Shown: positions 1-8,160 of the stretch, piece after piece
Layout of the letters: the number at the start of each line of letters is the position of its first letter
How positions within the stretch are numbered: position 1 is the stretch's first letter
DNA from: JBBRSD01 sp038245725
Lineage (GTDB): Bacteria > Actinomycetota > Coriobacteriia > Anaerosomatales > JAAXUF01
Direction: 5' to 3'
DNA length: 64,000 bases
NCBI GenBank assembly: GCA_038245725.1
Contig: JBBRSD010000008.1
Coordinates: 62,001 to 126,000 of the forward strand
Made by a program: the position numbers and the translations under genes
The notes under the pieces: model-generated
Database searches by the model: none
What the model was told of the DNA's origin: nothing
What the model saw: the letters and a program-made list of their open reading frames with translations, nothing else

Positions 1-50
1 CGCCGTCCAGCGCTGAGCGTCATCCGCGACTTGTAAGAGAGCGTCACGTC

Positions 51-665
51 TTACGCGCCCGGCGCGATCTTCACCTTGCGGCCGACGACCTCGACCCGGC
101 CATCGGCGATCCAGCCGAGCACCTTCGGGTACAGGTGGTGCTCGACGGCGTGTATCTTGGCCGCGAGCGACTCGATCGTGTCGTCCTCGGCGATGCCGAC
201 GGCTTCCTGCGCGATGATCGGGCCCTCGTCGAAGTGCTCGTTGGCGAGGTGTACGGTCACACCGGTCACTTTGACGCCGTAGTCCCACGCGTCCTTGATA
301 CCGTTCGCGCCGGCGAAACTGGGCAGGAGCGCGGGGTGGATGTTGAGGACTCGGTTGGGGAACGCGTCGAGCACCTCTGTACCGAGCAGGCGCATGTAGC
401 CCGCCATGACGACCCAGTCGACGCCGTGGTTGCGCAACACATCGCGGATCTCGGCGTTGCACGCGCTGGGCGTGCTGAAGCGCTCGCGGTCGATGAAGAC
501 TGCGTCGATGCCGTGCTTGCGCGCACGCTCGAGACCGCGCGCCTCCTCGCGGCTGCTGATGACGACCGTGACCTGCGCGTCCAGATCGCCGGATTCGATC
601 GCGTCGATGATCGACTGCAGGTTGGTGCCCGAGCCGCTGACAAGCACGCCGAGACGGACTGTCAC
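51..665 (-). CDS. purN: Phosphoribosylglycinamide formyltransferase (GAR transformylase)
   Basis: Cytosolic enzyme that transfers the formyl group from 10-formyl-THF to GAR, step 3 of de novo purine synthesis. The 204-residue product opens with the family strand-loop RLGVLVSGSGTNLQ. It carries the conserved core NIHPALLPSF with the catalytic Asn/His, followed by VTVHLANEHFDEGPII with the catalytic Asp in the DEGP loop. The usual PurN length is 190-210 residues. I chose a GTG start at 665-663 because it forms a GTGA overlap with the purM stop and the conserved region begins four codons later. A longer open frame upstream is low-complexity Arg/Gly and sits inside purM. It is translationally coupled to purM. 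The next gene lies outside the window. Confidence 0.96.
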   Translation of the reverse strand: MTVRLGVLVSGSGTNLQSIIDAIESGDLDAQVTVVISSREEARGLERARKHGIDAVFIDRERFSTPSACNAEIRDVLRNHGVDWVVMAGYMRLLGTEVLDAFPNRVLNIHPALLPSFAGANGIKDAWDYGVKVTGVTVHLANEHFDEGPIIAQEAVGIAEDDTIESLAAKIHAVEHHLYPKVLGWIADGRVEVVGRKVKIAPGA

Positions 666-1720
666 CGGTACGCCACCTTGCCCTCGCCCGCCACGATCTC
701 GCCCACCTCGAAGACCTTCTCCCCGGCTGCACGCAGCGCGATAGCGGCCTCGGGCGCCGCCTTCGCGTCGAGCACGATCATGAGACCGAGGCCCATGTTG
801 AACGTGCGGTACGCCTCGTCTTCGGGCAACCCGGCAGCTTCGACCGCGAGTTCGATGACACGCGGCACCGGCCAGCTGCCGCGCACCACGAGCGCGTCGC
901 AACTCTCCGGCAGCACGCGATCGAGGTTCTCGGAGATGCCGCCGCCGGTGATGTGCGCGATCGCCTTCACCGGGATGCCAGCGGCGAGCAGTGCCTTCAC
1001 CGCTGCCGCGTAGATGCGCGTGGGAGTGAGCAGTGCGTCGCCGAGAGTCTGGCCGCCCAAGTCGGTTCTCGGCAAAGCGAGCTCGGCCTCGTGGCCGTCG
1101 ACAAGCGCACGACGCACGAGCGAGAAACCGTTGGAGTGCAGCCCGCTCGATGCCACGCCGAGAACGACGTCGCCCTCAGCGACCTGCGAGCCGTCGATCA
1201 TTTTCGGCCGGTCGACGACGCCCACGCAAAAGCCGGACAAGTCGTAGTCGCCCGGCTCCATCGAACCGGGATGCTCGGCCATCTCGCCGCCGATGAGAGC
1301 GCAACCGGCCTGGCGGCAGCCCTCGGCGATGCCGCCGACGACTGAGGCCACCAGCTCGCTGTCGAGCTTGCCGATCGCGATGTAATCGAGGAAGAAGAGC
1401 GGCTCGGCGCCGGTGACGATGATGTCGTTGGCGCACATCGCGACGAGGTCGATGCCCACCGTGTCGTGCTTGCCGAGCAGCTTTGCGAGCATGAGCTTCG
1501 TGCCAACGCCGTCGGTGCCGCTCACCATGACCGGCTCGTCCATCTCCTTGAAGGCCGCCGCCGAGAACAGCCCGCCGAAGCCGCCGATGTCTCCGATGAC
1601 CTCCGGCCGGTACGTCGAGCGCACGGCTTCGCGGATGCCGTCGACGGCGCGCCCGCCTTCGGCGGTGTCGACGCCGGCGTCGCGGTAGGTGATGGGAGTT
1701 CGATCGGTGGGATCTGGCAT
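662..1720 (-). CDS. purM: Phosphoribosylformylglycinamidine cyclo-ligase (AIR synthetase)
   Basis: ATP-dependent ring closure of FGAM to AIR, step 5 of purine synthesis. The 352-residue protein has the N-terminal TYRDAGVDTAEG signature, the FGGLF segment, the SGTDGVGTKL nucleotide/substrate loop, and the later SSGLHSNGFSLVR and HITGGGISENL motifs of the PurM/PurL/SelD fold. The length is normal. The ATG at 1720 is preceded by GGAGG about eight bases upstream. An in-frame extension to 1756 lacks conservation. The gene overlaps purN by four bases and is divergent from the NlpC/P60 gene across a roughly 195-bp spacer. Confidence 0.97.
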   Translation of the reverse strand: MPDPTDRTPITYRDAGVDTAEGGRAVDGIREAVRSTYRPEVIGDIGGFGGLFSAAAFKEMDEPVMVSGTDGVGTKLMLAKLLGKHDTVGIDLVAMCANDIIVTGAEPLFFLDYIAIGKLDSELVASVVGGIAEGCRQAGCALIGGEMAEHPGSMEPGDYDLSGFCVGVVDRPKMIDGSQVAEGDVVLGVASSGLHSNGFSLVRRALVDGHEAELALPRTDLGGQTLGDALLTPTRIYAAAVKALLAAGIPVKAIAHITGGGISENLDRVLPESCDALVVRGSWPVPRVIELAVEAAGLPEDEAYRTFNMGLGLMIVLDAKAAPEAAIALRAAGEKVFEVGEIVAGEGKVAYR

Positions 1721-1810
1721 GGTCGTCCTCCGACTCGGGGAAGCGGCGTGGCTCACCGGCCGCCGCGCTGTGATTCTACCAGTGGTTCGGCCGAATGGTT
1801 TCTAAGAACG

Positions 1811-1832
1811 CTCTCATCGTCCTCTCATCGTC
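1811..1832. promoter_or_regulatory. Tandem 11-bp direct repeat upstream of the NlpC/P60 gene
   Basis: Two perfect back-to-back copies of CTCTCATCGTC lie 84 bases upstream of the chosen start. An 11-bp head-to-tail period puts both copies on the same DNA face, which is how OmpR/PhoP-type response regulators usually bind. An OmpR-family regulator gene lies about 2.6 kb downstream. The link to that regulator is inference. A sequencing-stable short tandem duplication without function is the alternative. Confidence 0.35.
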
Positions 1833-1915
1833 GTACCTGCATCCTGTTCCTTGCTGCGGTCAGACGAACCCTCATGACTGCCACGACCGCAGCCACGACT
1901 TTTGGGAGACGACCC

Positions 1916-3031
1916 GTGCGACTGACCGCCCGCTTGTTCCTCACCGTGGCACTCACGACGGCGCTGATTCTGCCTGTCTCGCTGCCCGCGCTCGCCGCCC
2001 CGCCCTTTGCGAAGCCCATCGCCGCCAAGCAGGCGCAGGCCGCCACGGTGCAGGCCCAAGTCGACGCGCTCGACACCAAAGCCGAGATCGCTACCGAGCA
2101 TTTCGACGCCGCTCGCGGTCGCTACGACAAGCTGGCCGCTGAAGAACGGGCCGCCCAGGCGCACATCGACGACCTCCAGGCGCGCACCTCGAAGCTCCAG
2201 CGCAAGCTCAACACGCGCGTCAACTCGATGTACCGCCAGGGTCCTCTCGGCGCTTTGAACTTGCTGCTCAGCACCGACTCCATCCAGCAATTCGTCGCCA
2301 CGGCCCAGGCGCTCACCGAGATGAGCCGCCGCGATTCGGAGAACGTGGCTCAGCTCAAAGCGACCAAGAAGCAAGCGGTCGCCGCACACATCACACTCAT
2401 CGCCGCGCGCAATAAGGCCAACCGGCAGCAGAAGGCGATGGCCTCGGCTGCAGCCGACGTGAAGGCCCAAGCCGCCGCGAAGGCCAAGATGCTCGCCGGC
2501 CTCAACGCAGATATCAAGGCGCTCCTCGCCAAGCAGAAGGCCGCAGAAGAAGCTGCTGCCCGCGCTCGCCTGCTGGCGCTGCTGGCCCGCGAACGTGCGG
2601 CTGCGGCTGCGTACGGACGCGCTCACGGCAGCCACGACACCGGCGGCGGAAGCTGGGACATCGGCGGCAACCCGCCCACGAGCGGCCGAGGCGCGCAGGC
2701 GGTCTGGTGGGCCGAGAAAGCGATCGGCAGGCCGTATGTGTGGGGCGCGTCGGGCCCGAGGACGTTTGACTGCAGCGGCCTCGTGCTGTGGGCATACCGC
2801 CACGTGGGCGTGCACCTGCCGCACCATGCCGCGAGCCAGATCGGTCACGGCCACCGAGTCTCACGCGGCAACCTGCAACCCGGCGACCTCGTCTTCTTCG
2901 GCAGCCCGATCCACCACGTAGGCATGTACGTGGGCGGCGGCGACTTCATCGAGGCACCGCACTCCGGAGCGAACGTGCGCGTCACGTCGCTCAACCACCG
3001 CGGTGACTACGCCGGAGCGTGCAGGCCCTAA
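1916..3031 (+). CDS. Secreted coiled-coil NlpC/P60 peptidoglycan hydrolase
   Basis: Probable cell-wall endopeptidase of the PcsB/RipA type. The 371-residue product has a signal peptide (RLTARLFLTVALTTALIL, then ALAAPP cleavage region). About 230 residues of Ala/Lys/Gln-rich coiled coil follow, then a Gly-rich linker, then a C-terminal NlpC/P60 domain. The catalytic Cys is in FDCSGLVLWAY, the first His in HHVGMYVG, and the second polar position in EAPHSG. I chose the GTG at 1916 because GGGAG lies upstream and it places the signal peptide at the N terminus. An ATG 14 codons earlier (1874) is possible. The coiled coil probably blocks the active site until a partner such as FtsEX-like proteins or a sensor relieves it (known for the family, inferred here). 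Confidence 0.9.
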   Translation: MRLTARLFLTVALTTALILPVSLPALAAPPFAKPIAAKQAQAATVQAQVDALDTKAEIATEHFDAARGRYDKLAAEERAAQAHIDDLQARTSKLQRKLNTRVNSMYRQGPLGALNLLLSTDSIQQFVATAQALTEMSRRDSENVAQLKATKKQAVAAHITLIAARNKANRQQKAMASAAADVKAQAAAKAKMLAGLNADIKALLAKQKAAEEAAARARLLALLARERAAAAAYGRAHGSHDTGGGSWDIGGNPPTSGRGAQAVWWAEKAIGRPYVWGASGPRTFDCSGLVLWAYRHVGVHLPHHAASQIGHGHRVSRGNLQPGDLVFFGSPIHHVGMYVGGGDFIEAPHSGANVRVTSLNHRGDYAGACRP

Positions 3032-4428
3032 GCGCTTCTGTGCTTCGGCGGGACGATGGGCAGGATGATCCGGAACGTCGATCCTGCGCCGGGCCTGCTC
3101 TTCAGCTCGATGCGCCCGTCGTGTGCCTCAATGATCTCTCGGCTGATCGCCAGCCCCAGTCCGCTGCCTCCACGCGCCTTCCCACGTGCACGATCCACCC
3201 GGTAGAAGCGGTCGAAGACGTGCGGCTGGTCCTCCTCGGGGATGCCGGGGCCCGTGTCCGTCACCGAGATGCGCGCCTCGGCGCCTGCAGTGTCGACCGT
3301 TACCGTCACCGATGTCCCCACATCCGAGTGCTTGATCGCGTTCTCCATCAGGTTCACGACGACGAGGCGGATGTACTCCGCGTCGGCTAGCACGACGATG
3401 TCGTCGCCGCTGACGGTCACTTCGACCTCCCGCTCCGCGGCAAGCCCAGAAAGCGTCGCCGCCGAGTCGGTCAGGAGCGCGAGCATGTTGATGGGCTTGC
3501 GAAGCAGCTTGAGCGTGCCCTCGTCGAAGCGCGCGAGTGTGAGCAGGTTGCGCACGATGCGCGTCATGCGGTCGGTCTCTTCGCGCGCCGATTCGAGCAC
3601 CGCGACCGACTCCGGCGTGAGGTTCGACGTCGCCAGGCTCACGTCGAGCTCGGTGCGCATGACGGCGAGCGGCGTCTGCAGCTCGTGTGAGGCATCGGCG
3701 ATGAGGCGGCGCTTGTCTACCATGCCCGCCTGCAGACGCTCGAGCATCTTGTTGAGCGTCACGGCGAGCGCGGTGAGCTCGTCGTTGCCCGGCGGCACGG
3801 GGATCCGTTCGTCGAGCCGGTCGATGCCGATGCCCGCTGCAGTCGACGCCATCTGCGTGACGGGCGAAAGCGCACGGTGCGCGAGAAACCACCCGCCCGC
3901 TCCCGCCGCGATCAACACGATGGGGCCGGTCAGCAGTATGACGAGGATCAGCCGGCTCACGGCATCGTCGGCCGCCTCAGTGTTCGTGCCGACCAGGATG
4001 ATGCGACGACCACTTTCGATGGGCACCGCGAGAAGCCGGAAGCGGTCCTCCCCGCGCCGAATCATCGCGAGCTTCGCCGAGGAGGCTTTGAGCGCACGGG
4101 TCAGAAGCGACGGCGGTGCAAGCACGGTCGCGGCAAGCGTGCCACCGGAGTACGCCGTGATCCCGCCATCCGCCGAGAGGAGCTGGGCGATGGTCTGTTG
4201 TCTCGGCAGTTTGGTGAGCGTGGAATCGCTGATATCGCGGAACTTGCCGCCGTTGGGCTTGGAGAGGCTGAGCGCAATCTGCGAAGCGCGCGAGTCGAGA
4301 TCGCGGTCGATTCCCGTGTAGAGGTTGGCGCGTACGAGCACGACGAGTCCGAGCGCCCACACGCCCACAATCACGGCGAACAGCGTCAGATACCACAGCG
4401 TGAGCCGGGTCTTGAGCGGCAGATTCAC
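3028..4428 (-). CDS. Membrane sensor histidine kinase (HAMP-HisKA-HATPase)
   Basis: A 466-residue classic two-TM sensor kinase. TM1 is near residues 10-30 (LTLWYLTLFAVIVGVWALGL). An extracytoplasmic sensor of about 130 residues follows, then TM2 and HAMP. The phosphoacceptor His is in SHELQTPL, followed by N-box NLMENAIKHS and the G-boxes DTGPGIP and GGSGLGLAI. It starts at GTG, giving a GTGA overlap with the upstream response-regulator gene, so the two are coupled. The 3' end overlaps the convergent NlpC/P60 gene by four bases, leaving no room for a conventional terminator. The signal is unknown; cell-envelope control is plausible from the neighbour. Confidence 0.93.
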   Translation of the reverse strand: MNLPLKTRLTLWYLTLFAVIVGVWALGLVVLVRANLYTGIDRDLDSRASQIALSLSKPNGGKFRDISDSTLTKLPRQQTIAQLLSADGGITAYSGGTLAATVLAPPSLLTRALKASSAKLAMIRRGEDRFRLLAVPIESGRRIILVGTNTEAADDAVSRLILVILLTGPIVLIAAGAGGWFLAHRALSPVTQMASTAAGIGIDRLDERIPVPPGNDELTALAVTLNKMLERLQAGMVDKRRLIADASHELQTPLAVMRTELDVSLATSNLTPESVAVLESAREETDRMTRIVRNLLTLARFDEGTLKLLRKPINMLALLTDSAATLSGLAAEREVEVTVSGDDIVVLADAEYIRLVVVNLMENAIKHSDVGTSVTVTVDTAGAEARISVTDTGPGIPEEDQPHVFDRFYRVDRARGKARGGSGLGLAISREIIEAHDGRIELKSRPGAGSTFRIILPIVPPKHRSA

Positions 4429-5099
4429 TGCGGCGGCTCCAGCCGGTAGCCCACGCCGCGGACAGCGTGGATAACCTTGCTGTCAAACGGCGTCTCGAGC
4501 TTCTTGCGCAGGTAGCCGATGTAGACGTCCACGACGTTGGAGAGTCCGTCGTAGTCGGTCGCCCACACGTGGTCGAGGATGTCTGCTCGGCGCATCACCT
4601 CGCCGGGATGGCGCGCGAGGTACTCGAGCAGCGAGAACTCTCGCGCGGACAGCTCGACCGGCACACCCTCGCGCGTGACGGTGTGAGCGGCAGGGTCGAT
4701 CACGATGTCGCCGACGACGATCTCCGGCGAGCGTTCGGCGGGCCCTCGGCGCAGCAGCGCGCGCAACCGGGCGAGCAGCTCGCCGAACGCGAACGGCTTC
4801 ACGAGGTAGTCGTCGGCCCCGGCGTCCAACCCGCCGATACGGTCTTCGACGCTGCCGCGCGCGGTGAGCATGAGCACCGGGGTAGAGACGCCGGCTGCGC
4901 GCAGGTCTCGGCAGACGGTGAAGCCGTCGCGACCAGGGAGCATGACGTCGAGGATGATGGCGTCGAAGGCCTGCTCGGTCGCCCAGAAGACGGCGTCATC
5001 GCCGTCGTGAACGACCTCGGCGGCGTAGCCCTCGTTCTCGAGCCCGCGCGCGATTGCGCGAGCGATCTTCACTTCGTCTTCGACTACCAGAATGCGCAT
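4425..5099 (-). CDS. OmpR/PhoB-family response regulator
   Basis: A 224-residue regulator with an N-terminal receiver domain: acidic pair VEDE, phosphoacceptor Asp in ILDVMLPGRDG, conserved Lys in DDYLVKPF. The C-terminal winged helix has LSAREFSLLEYLARHPG, VWATDY and VDVYIGYLRKKL ending in VRGVGYRLEPP. This is the standard size for the family. The ATG at 5099 is preceded by GGAGG. It is first gene of a two-gene operon with the kinase at 3028-4428, overlapping it by four bases. Likely targets include its own promoter in 5100-5504 or the divergent wall-hydrolase region, but no matching site pair was found. Confidence 0.95.
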   Translation of the reverse strand: MRILVVEDEVKIARAIARGLENEGYAAEVVHDGDDAVFWATEQAFDAIILDVMLPGRDGFTVCRDLRAAGVSTPVLMLTARGSVEDRIGGLDAGADDYLVKPFAFGELLARLRALLRRGPAERSPEIVVGDIVIDPAAHTVTREGVPVELSAREFSLLEYLARHPGEVMRRADILDHVWATDYDGLSNVVDVYIGYLRKKLETPFDSKVIHAVRGVGYRLEPPQ

Positions 5100-5504
5100 G
5101 AGAACCTCCGGTGAGGAGCATCCCCCGAAATCCGTGAGAAGTCGATGCGTATTGACCTGATGTCCTCGACCGTGTGAGTCCGTCTAACCCCAGAGTCCCT
5201 GAAGCCTGACAGAGCTGCCGTGTGCCGAGTCTCCGCTTGCTTGATGCCGTGCGCTATCGTTGCGCACCTGGCTCCCTTTTCGGCTCAATACCGTTGCAGG
5301 TCAAAGCGAGAAGCAGCCTCTTGCACTGACGAAAGGAGCGGCAACCGAACAGCCGCATCGGTTGAGTCCTTCCGCTCGACGATTCTCAAGCCGCTGACGC
5401 GGTGAACCGAAGCGTCGAGGGAAACCGAGCCTGCATTCGGGCGATGGCACGCGTGCTGGCCGCACCGAAACGTGCTCACAATCGATGACCGACGCGGCTC
5501 CCGG
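5100..5504. other. Intergenic region without a recognisable gene
   Basis: About 405 bases separate the response-regulator start from the last gene of the T7SS-like cluster. No frame has a conserved product or a convincing ribosome site. The GGCTCC/GGAGCC inverted repeat at the end of the 5505 gene has no T tract. The segment presumably holds the regulator promoter. An 11-base string CCCCCGAAATC near 5123 recurs near 17892, upstream of the secreted Ig-like gene, but may be chance. Confidence 0.5.
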
Positions 5505-5696
5505 CTAGGGGAGTCCTCGGAGCCGGTTGCGCGCAGCACAGTAGGTATTGGCGAGCCGGTATAGGCCGTCCGCGCACTTCTCGGTGCCGACGCCCCGAAC
5601 CGATGTGATCTCGCCGGCGACCGCCTCGATCTCGCGGATGACAGACGTGAGTTCGGCGACGATTGCGTCGCGCTCGCTGGCCGCTTTCGGATTCAC
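5505..5696 (-). CDS. Small helical protein at the end of the T7SS-like operon
   Basis: A 63-residue, mostly alpha-helical product with no signal peptide or membrane segment and two Cys in its second half. The GTG start lies 13 bases after the lipase-like gene stop, with AGGGTGG upstream, so it is almost certainly co-transcribed. Known T7SS-secreted LXG toxins and the lipase TslA are encoded next to small helical partners (Lap/TlaA type) that form a secretion-competent complex. By position and size this could be such a partner, which is inference. It is shorter than usual WXG100 proteins and has no WXG motif. A small spurious frame is the alternative. Confidence 0.6.
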   Translation of the reverse strand: MNPKAASERDAIVAELTSVIREIEAVAGEITSVRGVGTEKCADGLYRLANTYCAARNRLRGLP

Positions 5697-5709
5697 ATCA
5701 CACCACCCT

Positions 5710-7062
5710 TCACGTCCGGAACTCGTACGCGCGGTTGACGATCGAGCGCTCGCATCCCTCGAGACGTTCCGCAGTCCAGTTCAGATAGGAAACGCATCTC
5801 CCTAGCCTGCCGTCGAAGCAAAGGGACCAGTCGATTGCCGCCACGGCCCATCGCTTCTCGGGTTCGATCAGGAGAGTCAGTCGGGCGAGCCGATGGTCGA
5901 GCGACGCCATTCTATTCTGCGCAGCCTGCAGGCGTGAAGCAGCGGACCGCAGCCGGTCGGTGTTGACGTCGAGTGGGCCGGAACCCCAGCCACTACCACC
6001 ACCTTCGAACAGCGAGTTGATGCCGCGAGCTATCGCATCTCCGAGGTTGGAGAAGAAGCCCTCCACTGTAGCGATGAAGGTAGTAGCCCCCACGAGGGCC
6101 GACTTCAGGAAGTTGACGAAGTTCTCGGCCAGTTTCTTGGCCTCGACTATGCCCTTCTGCATTTCGGTAACGGCGAACGCCCAGGCCATGTCGACGAAGA
6201 TTCGCGCGGTCGCGACAGTGATTGTGCCTGCGACGACGAGTCGGTACACGTCGAGTACTACGTCGCCTACGACGGGAACGCCGGAGAGCGGCAGCTTGAG
6301 GTGATTGCCGTATTCGTCGTACGCGAACGCGCCAACGTCGTGGATGGAGAGTGGCCCGTGCTTGTAGACGTACGCGAGATCGACCATCGCGTACTGCGTG
6401 TCGTAGGGCGGATTGCCGAACTTGATGTGGTGCACCGGATCGAGGGGCAACACGATGAACCGATACTTAGGATCCTTCAGAGCGACAATCTGTGCCGCGG
6501 TCAAGCCGGCGAGGCAGATTGGCTGTCCGTTGAGGCCGTAGACATCTGCCACGTCGTCAGGGTTGTCCACGTAGACCTCCGTCTCCAGGTTAACGCCCTT
6601 CGAATGGCCAGAAAGGTAGTTGTTGCCGCCGTCGACCTTGTTCTTGTCGAAGAATTCGCGTGCGTCGCGCACTTGCGGGGAGTCGCTCGTCACCGACGAC
6701 TGAATGTCGTCAACCAAGTCGACACTCTCGAGTCCCTTCCCCATGTCTTCGGTGCCTCGGAAAAGGAACTTGTGCGCTCCGCTGGAGTCGCCAAAGCAGT
6801 AGCCAACGAAGCCGCTGTCGTAGGTCGAGCCTCCTTGCGACGTCTTGCCGGAGTTCTGGTTGAAGTTGGCATAGTCGATGATCTTGAGACTGCTAAGGTT
6901 GTCCGAACGCAAGATCTCCTGCTTCAGACCATCCGAGAGGTTCGTCGAACCCAAGACGTCACTCATCGACCGCCCGGGGACGAACTGGTCGGGCGGGATG
7001 TCCTGATAGGACAGTAGGAGCAGGAGATCGTTCTCCCGGTCTGTGAGGTTTGCGAGCGACAT
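5710..7062 (-). CDS. Lipase-like (DUF2974/Mbeg1-type) protein with C-terminal WXG/LXG-like helical domain
   Basis: A 450-residue candidate T7SS effector. The N-terminal part (about 1-250) resembles the DUF2974 alpha/beta-hydrolase family. It has a FLFRGTED segment as in lipases and a nucleophile elbow YLSGHSKGVNLE with candidate catalytic Ser154. His residues in DPVHHIKF could complete the triad. Residues 250-370 contain hydrophobic and glycine-rich segments. The C-terminal 90 residues are helical and resemble a WXG/LXG targeting domain (DRLRSAASRLQAAQ then MASLDHRL). Most LXG toxins put the targeting domain first. The reversed order is known for the staphylococcal T7SS lipase TslA. There is no classical signal peptide. 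A lipoprotein gene is immediately upstream and a small helical protein immediately downstream. No function has been proven. Confidence 0.75.
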   Translation of the reverse strand: MSLANLTDRENDLLLLLSYQDIPPDQFVPGRSMSDVLGSTNLSDGLKQEILRSDNLSSLKIIDYANFNQNSGKTSQGGSTYDSGFVGYCFGDSSGAHKFLFRGTEDMGKGLESVDLVDDIQSSVTSDSPQVRDAREFFDKNKVDGGNNYLSGHSKGVNLETEVYVDNPDDVADVYGLNGQPICLAGLTAAQIVALKDPKYRFIVLPLDPVHHIKFGNPPYDTQYAMVDLAYVYKHGPLSIHDVGAFAYDEYGNHLKLPLSGVPVVGDVVLDVYRLVVAGTITVATARIFVDMAWAFAVTEMQKGIVEAKKLAENFVNFLKSALVGATTFIATVEGFFSNLGDAIARGINSLFEGGGSGWGSGPLDVNTDRLRSAASRLQAAQNRMASLDHRLARLTLLIEPEKRWAVAAIDWSLCFDGRLGRCVSYLNWTAERLEGCERSIVNRAYEFRT

Positions 7063-7065
7063 CAG

Positions 7066-7818
7066 CTACCTCGCCCTAACCGTCTTGTAGAAGGCGCTGA
7101 GTCCGTCGGCGGACGACACACTCTCGGGCGAGCCGGCAACCACATATGCCGCCACCCCTGGGCCGAGGTTGCCCCACGCTGTGTTGTTCACATCAGCGGT
7201 GCGGACGTATTCCGAGTACTTGCTCGGATCATCAACGAAGCCGACTGAGATGTTGAAGGACTGACCCGCGCTCTTGGCATACTCGTAGAACTTGAAGGCA
7301 CTCGCCGTATTGGCGGAACCGCTCGCATCCTTCGCGGCGGCCTTGAAGATCAACGTGGCTTGCTTGCCACCCGCCGAGACGTATCCGTCGAAAGTTTGCT
7401 CGGCCATGCCGGCGGTTATCTTGGAGATCGGCATGTACGCATAGACCTTGATTGGCGCAGCTGGGTCACCGAGCGCCTTCAGCGCGTCGGCGCCGTATCT
7501 TGCAGTCAACGCGGCCGACCATTTTGCGAGGGGGTACGTGTCGCGGTAGACACCCTTCTCGGAGCTGTCCTGAATGACCTCGAAGACTTGCTGCGGGTCG
7601 CCCTTCGCATGCAGGACAAGGCGATCCGTGCCGTGCCAGTATTCGTTGCCGACGAACTGCTCGACAACGAACTCCTGGTTGTACTTCGCGTTCGCGTACT
7701 TCAGCATGTGCGCCTGAAGCCGCTCTTGCGTCATCGTCGCATTCACGCAGCCTGACACTCCAATCATGAGAAGAATGCATAAGGCGATCAGTAGATTCCT
7801 CCGGGCGTGCCTTGGCAC
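7066..7818 (-). CDS. Lipoprotein, candidate immunity protein for the adjacent lipase-like effector
   Basis: A 250-residue lipoprotein with n-region RHARRN, hydrophobic LLIALCILLMIGV and lipobox VSGC. The mature part has no family I recognise. It is followed after three bases by the lipase-like gene. In the TslA system of Staphylococcus, extracytoplasmic lipoproteins protect against the secreted lipase, so an immunity role is a reasonable inference. I chose the GTG at 7818 because it places the signal peptide at the N terminus and has GGGAAG upstream. A longer frame reaches into the DUF4176 gene and is rejected. A surface lipoprotein assisting secretion is the alternative. Confidence 0.72.
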   Translation of the reverse strand: MPRHARRNLLIALCILLMIGVSGCVNATMTQERLQAHMLKYANAKYNQEFVVEQFVGNEYWHGTDRLVLHAKGDPQQVFEVIQDSSEKGVYRDTYPLAKWSAALTARYGADALKALGDPAAPIKVYAYMPISKITAGMAEQTFDGYVSAGGKQATLIFKAAAKDASGSANTASAFKFYEYAKSAGQSFNISVGFVDDPSKYSEYVRTADVNNTAWGNLGPGVAAYVVAGSPESVSSADGLSAFYKTVRAR

Positions 7819-7891
7819 CTGCGCTTCCCGCGAACATGCGAGTACCGCGTGCGCGCCTCGGCCTGTCGAAGTCCGCGCGAGCGACATCTCG

Positions 7892-8155
7892 CTACTCGGC
7901 CGCTGCGTCGCCAAGGTGCTTTCGAAACTCCAGCTCCTCGGGGTCTTGGAAGCCAATGAAGAAGACTTCCTCGATCTGTTCGTGGTTGAACAGATACGTG
8001 TACTCCTCGTTCAGGTTGCCCTCGGGGTACAGACACGCGATGTAGTCCCACATCGTCTCGGAGCCGAGCTGCTTCTGCGCGCGCCCGTAGATCATCACGC
8101 GCTTGTTGCCGTTCACCAAACGCACGACCGACCCGATGGGAAGGTACTTTTCCAT
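7892..8155 (-). CDS. DUF4176-family protein (T7SS-associated)
   Basis: An 87-residue cytosolic protein with the DUF4176 start YLPIGSVVRLVNGNKRVMI, a conserved GR, then WDYIACLYPEGNL and EEYTYLFNHEQI. Members of this family are small and recur in T7SS loci of Firmicutes, where their biochemical role is undefined. The ATG follows the upstream stop by five bases with GAGGGG about eight bases before it, so it belongs to the operon. Its presence supports a T7SSb-type identity for the locus. Confidence 0.82.
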   Translation of the reverse strand: MEKYLPIGSVVRLVNGNKRVMIYGRAQKQLGSETMWDYIACLYPEGNLNEEYTYLFNHEQIEEVFFIGFQDPEELEFRKHLGDAAAE

Positions 8156-8160
8156 TCGAA

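Noticed and set aside
1781..1800. TTCGGCCGAA palindrome as a PurR-type operator of purM
   Set aside because: It resembles half of a Bacillus PurBox but lacks the second properly spaced half, and does not recur before the other pur genes.
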